From the NCBI GenBank assembly GCA_963747755.1, contig CAVVGK010000014.1, forward strand, positions 496,001-560,000: a stretch of DNA of 64,000 bases, in the 5' to 3' direction. The notes below the pieces were generated by a model that did not search any database, was not told the DNA's origin, and worked only from the letters and a program-made list of their open reading frames with translations. The DNA comes from DATFVA01 sp963747755. Its GTDB lineage: Bacteria > Bacteroidota > Ignavibacteria > Ignavibacteriales > Ignavibacteriaceae. The translations under genes were made by a program, and so were the position numbers. This document shows positions 1 to 8,744 of the stretch, piece after piece. Numbering within the stretch: position 1 is the stretch's first letter; every line of letters starts with the position of its first letter.

Positions 1-571
1 TCGTCAGGTCATCTTTTGTAGGTGGCGGAGGATCAGGAACAAAAGTCGTCCTTATATAATGTGCAAGCGCAAATTTTTCTGTTGGTGTAAACTGTTCGTA
101 TGCAACCATTGCACTTCCCTTTATGCCCTCCTGCAGTGTCTGGTAGATGCTTGTAAGCTTAGGACCGTTCACCCAGCCTTCCTTGCTTGTAAAATTTCTT
201 GGGGAAGGATTTAATCCTGTTGAAGCAGGACCATCACCTTTTCCGTCTGCCCCGTGGCAGGATACACAGGTAGTCTGGAAAATTTTCTTTCCTGTTTCAA
301 CCAGAGAATCTGTTGGCTGAGACAATTTATTTACATCAGCAGCGGGAACCATTCGCGATTCCTGGATCGTTAATACTTCAGGAGTATTTGAGGTATCAGG
401 AACAGCAACAGGTACCTCCTGCCTTCCAATAAAATTCATCTGGCTTACATAATATAATCCGATTCCAAGCCCGATCAACAGAAGATATGGATACACCAGT
501 CCGAATATTTTACCGGGATCTTTTCTGATCTCTTCTCTTTTTTCTTTTATAAAATTTTCCAGGTTGCTCAT
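1..571 (-). CDS. Membrane-anchored monohaem cytochrome c, C-terminus cut by window edge
   Basis: Partial gene of 190 visible codons. It starts with ATG at 571 and runs off the left edge. An N-terminal membrane segment (about residues 21-40) is followed by a Pro/Thr-rich linker and a cytochrome c domain with one haem motif, CVSCH, near residue 103. A Met-containing stretch downstream (GSAMVAYEQ) could supply the axial ligand. It follows the actF homologue by 26 bases and is the last visible gene of the complex III operon. It may carry electrons from complex III to a terminal oxidase, or be an extra complex subunit; this is inferred from position. Oxidase genes would be expected further left, outside the window. 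Confidence 0.85.
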   Translation of the reverse strand, partial: MSNLENFIKEKREEIRKDPGKIFGLVYPYLLLIGLGIGLYYVSQMNFIGRQEVPVAVPDTSNTPEVLTIQESRMVPAADVNKLSQPTDSLVETGKKIFQTTCVSCHGADGKGDGPASTGLNPSPRNFTSKEGWVNGPKLTSIYQTLQEGIKGSAMVAYEQFTPTEKFALAHYIRTTFVPDPPPPTKDDLT

Positions 572-597
572 TTTATTATGTTCCTAAATTTCATCTA

Positions 598-1788
598 TTA
601 GAGACTGTAATCCAGACCTCTCTGCAGTTTGGGGTCATTTACAGGTACAAGATTATATTTTTTCGACATCATTCTGAAAATTATCATAACAAATCCGACA
701 ACTGCTAAGGGAAATACAAGATCCATCCAGCTGAAGAAATATGCTCTTCCTGCCTGAACCATGCCTGGCATAATAACCCAGTAAAGATCAAAATAGTGTG
801 CTGCTAAAATCCAGATTGCCACGAACTTCAGTCTTTTTGGGTTCGTCTTTGCAGGGAATGACAGCAGTGCAAAGAATGGGACTACAAAATGAACAATAAT
901 CAAAGCTATAGATGCATAAATCCAGCCACCTTCCCAGCGGTGAAAGAACCAGGTTGTTTCTTCAGGAAGATCTGCATACCATATAAGCATATATTGTGAG
1001 AAGGCTATGTATCCCCAGAAAGCAGTGAAGGCAAACATCATTGTGCCAAGACTGTAGTAGTGGTCGTCCTTTAATCCAGGTACCAGGTATCCGTTCTCTC
1101 TTAATAACACTACAGCAAGAGTAAGCAAAGCAAGTGCACACCATACAGTACCAGAGAAGTAATAGACTCCGAAGATCGTCGAGTACCAGTGGGGCTCAAG
1201 ACTCATCATCCAGTCAACGCCTGTCATCGTTATCGTGATAGCAAAAACAAATATGAATCCTGTCGAAAGTTTGATGTTCGTTCTCGTAAGTGCCTGGTCA
1301 CCTGTTTCATCCTGCTTCCTTGATCTCTGTGTAATCAGGAAATAGAATAATGTCCAGATCAGGAATATTACTACATTACGAACCAGGAAGAAAGGAATGT
1401 TAAGGTAAGCTTCTTTCGACTTTAACACCGCATCACTTTCTACCACAGCTGTATGTGTCCAGTGAAATACATCATGCAGCGTGAAGAACAAAGGAATACT
1501 TATAATAACAATATAAGGTATCACACCCGCAAAGAATTCGCTTATCCTTCTGAACGGAGTACTCCATACAGCTCCCGCAAGATATTCAAGTGAAACCAGA
1601 AATAATGAACCAACTCCAATACTTATCAGAAACATAAAGGATGTAAGGTAGCTGTAAGATGCCCGCTGCGGATCAATGATATATGCTAGAATTCCCAGAA
1701 CCAGGCCTACACCGAGCAGGGTAAATCCGATGGTTAAAAATTTTTGCGGTAAAGTCCGCTTTATATATCCGGAATCATTTTTGGACAT
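598..1788 (-). CDS. actF: Alternative complex III subunit ActF, NrfD-like membrane protein
   Basis: Polytopic membrane protein of about 396 residues with roughly ten hydrophobic segments, matching the NrfD/PsrC-type quinol-site subunit ActF of alternative complex III. The complex oxidises menaquinol and passes electrons to cytochrome c or an oxidase. I chose the ATG at 1788 (protein starting MSKNDSGYIKRT). A longer frame open to 1836 would overlap the upstream gene by 62 bases, whereas this start overlaps by 14. It sits directly after the fused actD-actE gene, which is the standard operon order. The sequence looks intact. Confidence 0.85.
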   Translation of the reverse strand: MSKNDSGYIKRTLPQKFLTIGFTLLGVGLVLGILAYIIDPQRASYSYLTSFMFLISIGVGSLFLVSLEYLAGAVWSTPFRRISEFFAGVIPYIVIISIPLFFTLHDVFHWTHTAVVESDAVLKSKEAYLNIPFFLVRNVVIFLIWTLFYFLITQRSRKQDETGDQALTRTNIKLSTGFIFVFAITITMTGVDWMMSLEPHWYSTIFGVYYFSGTVWCALALLTLAVVLLRENGYLVPGLKDDHYYSLGTMMFAFTAFWGYIAFSQYMLIWYADLPEETTWFFHRWEGGWIYASIALIIVHFVVPFFALLSFPAKTNPKRLKFVAIWILAAHYFDLYWVIMPGMVQAGRAYFFSWMDLVFPLAVVGFVMIIFRMMSKKYNLVPVNDPKLQRGLDYSL

Positions 1789-2941
1789 TGCTGGAAGACT
1801 CCTTTTTAATTTCCTGGATATCAGCGTTGCTTGCATTCTTTGCTCGCTGAAGAACTCTTATATAGTTCACAATAGACCATCTTTCCTCACGTGAAATCTG
1901 TGCTGCATAAGAAGGCATTGCATTCTGCCCGTTCGTCATTATATGATAGATCCTTCCGTCCGGAAAATTGATGGCCCTCTCCGTATGAAGTGAAGGAGGA
2001 CTGGGAAACTGGCCTCTCAGCCTGCTGTCACCATCAGCATAATTACCGTGGCAGGGTGAGCAGAATGTGAGGAATTTCCTCTTACCAAGTTCAATTGACA
2101 TTTTAGTCGGAAGTACCGGATTCACCAGGTACTCCTTTGGTTCAGCTATTCCCATATAAGGATAAGGAACGAAACCGCGGGCAACTGTACCCTCCACGGG
2201 CCTTCTCATTCCAAATTCATCTGAGAAGAAAATACTCCTTTCCTGAGGTATAACTTTGTCCTGTGTTTCCATCCAGTTGTAAGGCACCATATACATAAAC
2301 TTGTTAAGGGTAAAGTATGTTAAGGCAGATACTCCCAGGGCAACGATTACAAGGAAGGTTATAAACTTTGCATCAAATACCGGGTAGGATACTATTTCAG
2401 GGAAATAAACTTTCTCAATTTCCGTCGCTCCAAGGTTTCGGTAAAGTTCCTCAACCCTGGTTTCATCAAACAGAGGATCTTCAGCGAGAATTACAAGTCC
2501 GTATCTGTCGATAGAAACCCGTTTCATATATTCTGTATCGTGCAGCGGATGATTATTAAACGGCAGGTTGAAGAATGCTATAATCATACCGAATACGGTC
2601 GATAAGGCAGCCAGCAGCACCGTGAACTCAAAGGTAATAGGGATGAATGCAGGGAGCGCAAAGTATGGTTTTCCGCCTATTACCATCGGGTAATCAATTG
2701 ACATCGTCCAATACATAAAGAGAAGAATAAATGCAGTACCTGAGAATCCGAAAAACAATGTTACGAATCCCAGCTTCGATCTTTTTAATCCCATCGCCGG
2801 ATCCATACCATGAAGGGGATATGGAGTATTCACATCGAACTTCTTGAATCCCTCGCTTACAACTTTCTTTGCAGCTTTGATGATAGAATCAGGATTATCA
2901 AACAGGGCTGTAATACCGAATAATTTATCTGTTCTATCCAT
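1775..2941 (-). CDS. actDE: Fused alternative complex III subunits ActD and ActE
   Basis: A 388-residue protein combining two complex III subunits. Residues 1 to about 185 match ActD (DUF3341): a soluble N-terminus, two membrane helices (about 60-82 and 98-125) and a conserved NHPLHDTE stretch. From about 190 a third helix leads into a monohaem cytochrome c domain like ActE, with CSPCH at 294-298 and a candidate Met ligand in NAMPSY. Usually these are two genes, and ActE is a separate lipoprotein. Here the third helix replaces the lipid anchor. The start overlaps the actC stop by 8 bases (ATGGATAG), which implies translational coupling. Confidence 0.88.
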   Translation of the reverse strand: MDRTDKLFGITALFDNPDSIIKAAKKVVSEGFKKFDVNTPYPLHGMDPAMGLKRSKLGFVTLFFGFSGTAFILLFMYWTMSIDYPMVIGGKPYFALPAFIPITFEFTVLLAALSTVFGMIIAFFNLPFNNHPLHDTEYMKRVSIDRYGLVILAEDPLFDETRVEELYRNLGATEIEKVYFPEIVSYPVFDAKFITFLVIVALGVSALTYFTLNKFMYMVPYNWMETQDKVIPQERSIFFSDEFGMRRPVEGTVARGFVPYPYMGIAEPKEYLVNPVLPTKMSIELGKRKFLTFCSPCHGNYADGDSRLRGQFPSPPSLHTERAINFPDGRIYHIMTNGQNAMPSYAAQISREERWSIVNYIRVLQRAKNASNADIQEIKKESSSNVQK

Positions 2942-4355
2942 TATTCAAGGCCTCCGTATGTTCATGATCCCGGGGATGAGAGGGTTGTGCGCCATCAGAC
3001 ATTGCCTTAACCTCCGACATTGAAACAACAGGTAATGTTTTTGTAAAAAGAATTACAAGGGTGAAGAATAAACCGAAACTTCCGGCAAGTATACCTATAT
3101 CAAATATGGTGGGGACAAATGTTCCCCAGCTTGACGGAAGAAAATCTCTGTGCAGTGAGGTGACTACAATTACGAACCTTTCGAACCACATACCAACGTT
3201 AACAAGTATGGCTATAACCAGCATAATAGGAACGGACCTTCTTATTTTCCTGAACCAGAACAATTGCGGGAAGAGAACGTTGCAGCTTACCATTATCCAG
3301 TATGACCAGGCAAAAGGACCAAATGCACGGTTGATAAATACAAACTGTTCAATCGGGTTTCCGCTGTACCAGGCCATAAAAAACTCTGTTCCGTATGCGT
3401 AACCAACCATCGATCCTGTGAGCAGAATAACCTTATTCATGTTGTCCAGGTGGTTGAGCGTAATAATATTTTCCAGGTCGAAAACTTTCCTTACAAAGAT
3501 CAGTACCGTAACCACCATTGCGAATCCGGAAAATATAGCTCCGGCCACGAAGTAAGGAGGAAAGATAGTCGAGTGCCATCCCGGAAGTACGGCCACGGCA
3601 AAGTCGAAACTAACCACAGTGTGAACCGATAATACCAGCGGGGTTGCGAGTCCTGCCAGTATCATATATGCTTTTTCATAATGCTGCCACTGGCGGTTGG
3701 AATGTCTCCAGCCGAGACTAAAGACTCTGTAAATCAGCTTCTTAACTTTATGGGTTGTACGGTCACGAAGCATTGCAAAGTCGGGAATAAGTCCTGTATA
3801 CCAGAAAATCAGTGATACGGTAAAGTATGTCGACACTGCGAAAACGTCCCACACAAGCGGTGAAATAAAGTTAACCCAGAGGCTGTGCTGATTCGGATAA
3901 GGGATCAGGTAGCCGGCAAGCCAGGGACGGCCGACGTGAATAAGCGGGAAGAGTCCTGCACACATAACCGCAAAAATCGTCATTGCCTCAGCGAACCTTG
4001 CGATTCCGGTTCTCCACCTTTGTCTTAACAGGAAGAGGATAGCAGAGATCAGTGTTCCGGCGTGTCCAATACCTACCCAGAATACGAAGTTGATGATAGG
4101 AAATCCCCAGGCAACAGGCTGATCATTTCCCCACATACCAACGCCGTAATAAAAGCTGATTGCAAGACAGACGGCACCGAAGAGGAGGAAACTGACCGAC
4201 ACTGTGAGCGCAATCAGGTACTTCTTCGTCGGTTTGGTATCCATCGGTTTGGCTATAATCTGTTCGATCTCCGAACGGGATAAACCGCCTTCTATGACCG
4301 GAATCTCCCTGGAATAGTCAACAAACGGATAATCTGTAATCTCTGGGTCTTTCAA
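2934..4355 (-). CDS. actC: Alternative complex III subunit ActC, NrfD-like membrane protein
   Basis: A 473-residue polytopic membrane protein of the NrfD/PsrC family, the second quinol-site subunit of alternative complex III. It has a charged N-terminus of about 40 residues, then about ten helices and a His-rich polar C-terminus. The start is TTG at 4355, immediately next to the actB stop. A strong GGAGG sits about 8 bases upstream, inside the end of actB, and supports this unusual start. The gene is intact and coupled on both sides. Confidence 0.88.
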   Translation of the reverse strand: MKDPEITDYPFVDYSREIPVIEGGLSRSEIEQIIAKPMDTKPTKKYLIALTVSVSFLLFGAVCLAISFYYGVGMWGNDQPVAWGFPIINFVFWVGIGHAGTLISAILFLLRQRWRTGIARFAEAMTIFAVMCAGLFPLIHVGRPWLAGYLIPYPNQHSLWVNFISPLVWDVFAVSTYFTVSLIFWYTGLIPDFAMLRDRTTHKVKKLIYRVFSLGWRHSNRQWQHYEKAYMILAGLATPLVLSVHTVVSFDFAVAVLPGWHSTIFPPYFVAGAIFSGFAMVVTVLIFVRKVFDLENIITLNHLDNMNKVILLTGSMVGYAYGTEFFMAWYSGNPIEQFVFINRAFGPFAWSYWIMVSCNVLFPQLFWFRKIRRSVPIMLVIAILVNVGMWFERFVIVVTSLHRDFLPSSWGTFVPTIFDIGILAGSFGLFFTLVILFTKTLPVVSMSEVKAMSDGAQPSHPRDHEHTEALNNG

Positions 4356-7300
4356 TTATACTTCCTCCGAATGAGTATTTCTTAATTTGGCAATGTATGT
4401 AACATTGGGACGGGTATTCACAAAATCGAGAACATAGTATCCTAATTCATGATTCCTGTATTTATGGAACTCTGCTCCTTTATCATTTATATCACCAAAC
4501 TGAATTGCGCTGGTGCTGCAGGCCTCCTGGCAGGCTGTCTTAACATCCGAGCCTTTCAGGTCTCTGTGCTCTCTAATCGCATCTGACCTTGCTTCCATTA
4601 TCCTCTGAATACAGAATGTGCACTTCTCCATTACTCCGCGTGAACGGACAGTTACCTCGGGATTGTAAAGCAGGTTGAATAAATTATCCTCCTGGTATGA
4701 ATCTCTGAAATGATCCCTGAAGTTGAAGAAGTTGAATCTTCTTACTTTGTAAGGACAGTTGTTTGAACAATATCTTGTACCCACACAGCGGTTGTAAACC
4801 ATCTGGTTAAGTCCGTCCGGACTATGGGTTGTTGCCACAACGGGACAAACATTCTCGCATGGTGCATGATCACAATGCTGGCAGAGCATAGGCTGCGCGC
4901 TGACTTTAGGATCATCGACAGTACCTGAATAATACCGGTCAATCCTCAGCCAGTGCATCTCCCTTCCCTTCTCAACCTGATCCTTCCCTACTATCGGAAC
5001 GTTGTTCTCAGAATGGCAGGCAATTACACATTCTCCACAACCCAGGCATTTATTCAGGTCAATTGCCATTCCCCACTTCAAGCCTGGATATTCAAATCCA
5101 GGATAGAGCGACTTATTCTCCTCCTCACTCTCCTCGCGGATAAAGCCGGGATTCTTTTTATATTCTTCAACGGTTCCTTCACGGACTATATGTCTTTTTT
5201 CAACTGCATCTCGTGTCAGATCTTTATCAAATGCGTGATGTTCCTGTGCTGTCACAAGCTTGTATGTGCCGCCGGATTTTTTAACAGATGCACCTGTATA
5301 TATCCATGGCGACAATCCTCCGTCCTTTGATAGAAGAACATTCGCATTAAAACCTACACCTGAACCAACAATTCCCACCTTCGATCTACCATACCCAAGT
5401 TCAATAGTTAATGTTTTATCTGCAGAACCCGGCTGTACGAACACAGGAATCTGAAGCTTCCTGCCGTCAATCTCAACATCAACCAGATCGTCTGAGTTAA
5501 CTCCAAGTTCTTTAGCGGTCGCATTGGAAATCGCTGCATAATTATCCCAGGTTATCTTTGAGACCGGGTGAGGAAGTTCCTGCATCCAGCCGTTATTGGC
5601 AAATGAACCGTCGCCCGTTGAATAGCTTTCTTTTAATACGACCGTATAGCCCTTCGATCCTGAGGATTTGCTTCCGGCCGACTGAAAGGCAGATGTATTG
5701 AAACTTCCGGTTGATCCGGTGTTTTCATCGGTTGAGGCCACTCCATCCTGAAGAACACCGAACCAGAATTTATCAAAATCCATAGCCGGTTCTACAGAAG
5801 AATAGATATTATCCTTCCAGTTCTTCATCAGGTATTTGTGGTAAATCTTAAAATCAAATTTATCCGGCTCTCCGTTTATCCACTTAAGCAGTACCGCTTC
5901 TTTTTGTCTTGTATCAAATATTGGCCATATAACCGGCTGCTGAAGTGAAGAAAAGCCTGTCCTTGTTTTTGCATCTCCCCATGATTCGAATGTATGGTTT
6001 ATTGATAGAATATAATCTGCAGACTCCGAAGATTCATTACTGCTTTCAGTAAGACTGATAACCAGTGGGACTTTCTCCATTGCGGCTTTATAACCTAGAT
6101 CGTCAGGCAGATGATATACAGGGTTGCTGTCATAGTGAATAACAGCAGCTACATTACCATTCTGCATATTTTCAGTCAGAGAATTCCACTCTTCTTTTGA
6201 AGATAAAGGAAGTACTGAATACTCAACCTGATCACTACGGTACATCGCATCGTTACCGAGCATATTGTTTAGATGATTGACAGCTGTGTGCACTTCTTCA
6301 GGCAGGTTATTACCCGCGTACAATATTGAACTGCCCTTGTACTTATTAAGATCAGAAATAATATACTTAACAGTTTTAACGGGAAGGTTGTGTTTCTGTG
6401 CAAAAGTTTCGGCTGAAGTTCCCTGTCCCCCTCCGCCAAGCTCGCTGATGAGCATCTCAACAAATTCGTACTGGGCATCGGGATTCAGGCGCATTCTGTA
6501 GTCGGCGTTGCTTCCTGTTAATGTCATATTACCTTCAACAACATACATCCTGTTGAAGTTTTTAAGATCGGAAACATCCCTGCCCTCGGCAAACAGCCTT
6601 GCATTCTCAACGGTGTTGCCGTCGGTTCCGAGGAAATCTGATTCCAACGCTACTATAACCTTAGCCTTGTTCCATTTGATTAATGGAAATGGTCCGCTGC
6701 CGTAGCTTTTCTGCCATGCAGAGTTCTTTATGGCATCGTTGAATAATTCGTATGAATAAACTTTTACGGAGGAGTACTTCGACTAAAAGTCGTCCAGAAC
6801 TTTCTTTCCCGTAGGCGAATTTATTTTTTTAGTAATTACAGCAATTTCTTTGGTGCCGGCTTTGGCCAGGGCTGCCGATATTTCCTTATCAGCATTCTGC
6901 CACGAGATTTCATCTATGGTTCCGCCGTTTCTTTTCCTTGGTCCCTGCAGCCTTTCAGGATCATAAAGGTTAAGAATATTTGCATGTCCTTTTGAACAAA
7001 GCTTACCTTTGCTTACCGGATGATCGGGGTTTCCGTCAGCCTTTATTGGTCTGCCTTCGCGGGTTTTTATTAAGATCCCGCAGGCATTTGCACACGCGGT
7101 GCAGGTTGAAGCATAATAGTTTGCTTTGCCCAGTGTGATTTCTTCAGGTTTCTTTATATACGGAATTATATCCCCTTTGTCGCGATAGTCGGAACAACCC
7201 GTTCCGGCAAGGGCTGCAGAAGCTCCTACAAGTGCAAGGAATTTTCTACGGGATAATCCGGGGAGCTTTATAGGACTGAAATCATCTGTGACACCGTCTT

Positions 7301-7427
7301 TAAATTCGTGGCGGCTTGCTTCCAAAATTTTCGGATCGTTGTATAGCTCTTCAAGGCTCTGCCAGTAATTAACATCAGGTTTATCTTCTGAATTGCTGTT
7401 TTTAATATTGTCCTGATTTTCAGACAT
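4356..7427 (-). pseudogene. actB: Alternative complex III subunit ActB, interrupted by an in-frame TAG
   Basis: Iron-sulfur and molybdopterin-oxidoreductase-like subunit, about 1023 codons, the normal family length. An in-frame TAG at 6783-6785 splits it after a VLDDF motif. The same frame continues without another stop (SKYSSVKVYSYE, then DFLGTDGN, both expected ActB sequence). The N-terminus carries a Tat-like SRRKF motif and a hydrophobic stretch ending in a lipobox-like LAGTGC. A CTACANAC plus later Cys motif follows. The C-terminal ferredoxin-like domain holds CLGCGEC, CQHCDHAPCENVC, CVGTRYCSNNC and CTFC/CQEAC clusters. ATG at 7427 is preferred over GTG at 7436. Whether the TAG is real, an error or read through cannot be told from sequence. 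Without readthrough, all ferredoxin clusters would be lost. Confidence 0.85.
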
Positions 7428-7620
7428 TCTTTTCACCTATTTTTGTTCTCCTTACAGCATCGGGATTTATTGCTATCATAACTTCCTTGTCTTTCTCCTT
7501 CTTCCGTAAAAAAGAAAAGGGAATCGACTTAACTGCGAAGTAGCCGAATACTCCCGTGCCAAGAGAGGAAAAAAACTTTTTACGATTTATTATTTTGGGT
7601 TTTAATTTCACTGTTTCCAT
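7420..7620 (-). CDS. Small single-helix membrane protein between actA and actB
   Basis: A 66-residue protein starting with ATG at 7620. An AGGAGA lies 3-8 bases upstream, and the corrected actA stop is just before it. The N-terminal part is basic (NRKK), followed by one hydrophobic segment (about residues 17-37) and a charged tail containing INPDAVRRTK. No haem or metal motif is visible. The stop overlaps the actB start by 8 bases, so it is very likely translated with the operon. I do not recognise the family. Position suggests an accessory or assembly subunit of complex III, which is inference only. Confidence 0.65.
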   Translation of the reverse strand: METVKLKPKIINRKKFFSSLGTGVFGYFAVKSIPFSFLRKKEKDKEVMIAINPDAVRRTKIGEKNV

Positions 7621-7631
7621 TTCATCTCCTG

Positions 7632-8202
7632 TTAACGATGACATGCCCAGCAGTTATCGGGACCTTTAGTTATGCCTTTAATATCAGGCAGCCGTTCTTG
7701 GGCATTTCTATGACAGTCAAGACATGCAGGACATGGTGAATGAACTTACCTGGAGGACCTTATCCATATTCTTTACTTCACCATGACAGTTAACACAATC
7801 GATTCCCTTATTGACATGAACGCTGTGATTGAAATAGGTGAAGTCCGGTGTTTTATGAATCCTCTTCCATGGAAGTGCTTTGCCTTCATTATAATAGGCC
7901 GTAAGTTTTTGAATTTCCGGCCTGTCTTTACGGGCTATCTTATGGCAGTTCATACAGGTGTTGACCGGAGGTACCATAGCATGCCTCGATTTCTCAACGC
8001 CCGTGTGGCAGTATTGACAGTCTATTTTCATTTGACCCGCGTGAAGATTGTGTGAAAAGTTGATAGGCTGCATTGGCTGATAACCAACACCGTCACGCTC
8101 AGCTTTACCCGCAAAATAGGTTATAGTAAAAGAGGCAAGTATTACAAAGATGGTAACCGGAACTCGGATCCGCAGGGTATAATCAAGTAAAGATTTTTTC
8201 AT
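7632..8202 (-). pseudogene. actA: Pentahaem cytochrome c ActA, broken by a +1 frameshift
   Basis: First gene of the complex III operon. One N-terminal helix anchors a multihaem domain. The readable frame gives CQYCH, CMNCH and CVNCH, then ends early at 7717. One extra base at 7725-7728 explains this: in the next frame the sequence continues CLDCH, about 20 residues, CWACH and a stop at 7632. The repaired protein has exactly five CxxCH motifs, as known for ActA of alternative complex III. As read, the product would lose two haems. The repaired stop lies just before the small membrane protein gene, which supports the reconstruction. Confidence 0.85.
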
Positions 8203-8546
8203 TAGTTATTCCTGAGATTGCAGGTTGATTTTTGAACAATAAAAATCCTCATACAGTGTATCTGCACCTTAAAAAAATCTCGTCTTATAATTTTAGCTAA
8301 AGGTAAAAAAAGTACTCAGCACAGCTCGTGTAGTTGCGCTAAGTGATAGTAAATCTAAACACAGTGAATTTTAGTTAATCTCCAAACTTAAAAAATTATG
8401 TATATAATGCAAAAGAGTTTATGTGTATAATTATACTTTTAATCACTATTATTTGCTCTTTATGAAAAGTTCACCATGGCTTTCAAATAAATACTTTAAT
8501 ATCTGACTCGTCAGTATAAATATTCTCTCCTTATTATAAAGTATAA

Positions 8547-8565
8547 TTGTTGAAGTTTTCAACAA
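8547..8565. repeat. Perfect 8-bp inverted repeat, operator-like
   Basis: TTGTTGAA, three bases, then TTCAACAA. The arms are perfect and the spacer short, which suits a dimeric regulator rather than a transcript hairpin. A second small palindrome (CTGAC-TC-GTCAG, 8503-8514) lies 33 bases away. Both sit in the gap upstream of actA, about 300-360 bases from its start. Function is inferred from symmetry only. Confidence 0.4.
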
Positions 8566-8610
8566 CTTAAGCTTCAAAAAAACGGCGCACAGAACATCGT
8601 AAAAACCGTA

Positions 8611-8643
8611 GTATGACAAAAACGTCATACTTTTTTGTTTTTA
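8611..8643. terminator. Possible intrinsic terminator between glcF and actA
   Basis: Stem GTATGAC (8611-8617) pairs with GTCATAC (8624-8630) over a six-base loop. On the plus strand a T-rich tail follows, but no plus-strand gene precedes it. On the minus strand the hairpin is followed by TACGG and five Ts, so it could end glcDF transcripts weakly. Confidence 0.4.
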
Positions 8644-8744
8644 GATGATGGCGTTCGGGAAGCCGGGAGTAGGCTTGTTATAGACCTGGTGGAGGAGTGA
8701 TTTTTCCTGTTTTGCCGGATGAGGTATCTGCCGGTTCTGGCAGA

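Larger units (their letters stand above)
8203..8744. other. Gene-free AT-rich region upstream of the complex III operon
   Basis: This 542-base gap has no convincing gene on either strand. It lies between the start of actA and the end of glcF, so it should hold the complex III promoter. No clear sigma-70 or Bacteroidota-type box was found close to actA. It contains three symmetric elements listed separately: an 8-bp inverted repeat at 8547-8565, CTGAC-TC-GTCAG at 8503-8514 and a T-tailed hairpin at 8611-8643. Confidence 0.6.

Noticed and set aside
6783..6785. Pyrrolysine or other recoding at the actB TAG
   Set aside because: No downstream recoding hairpin was seen, no pyl genes are in the window, and related ActB proteins have ordinary residues at this place. 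Error or mutation is simpler.
8690..8744. Second terminator at CTGCC-6-GGCAG downstream of glcF
   Set aside because: The 5-bp stem is not followed by a T-run on the minus strand. The hairpin at 8611-8643 is the better candidate.
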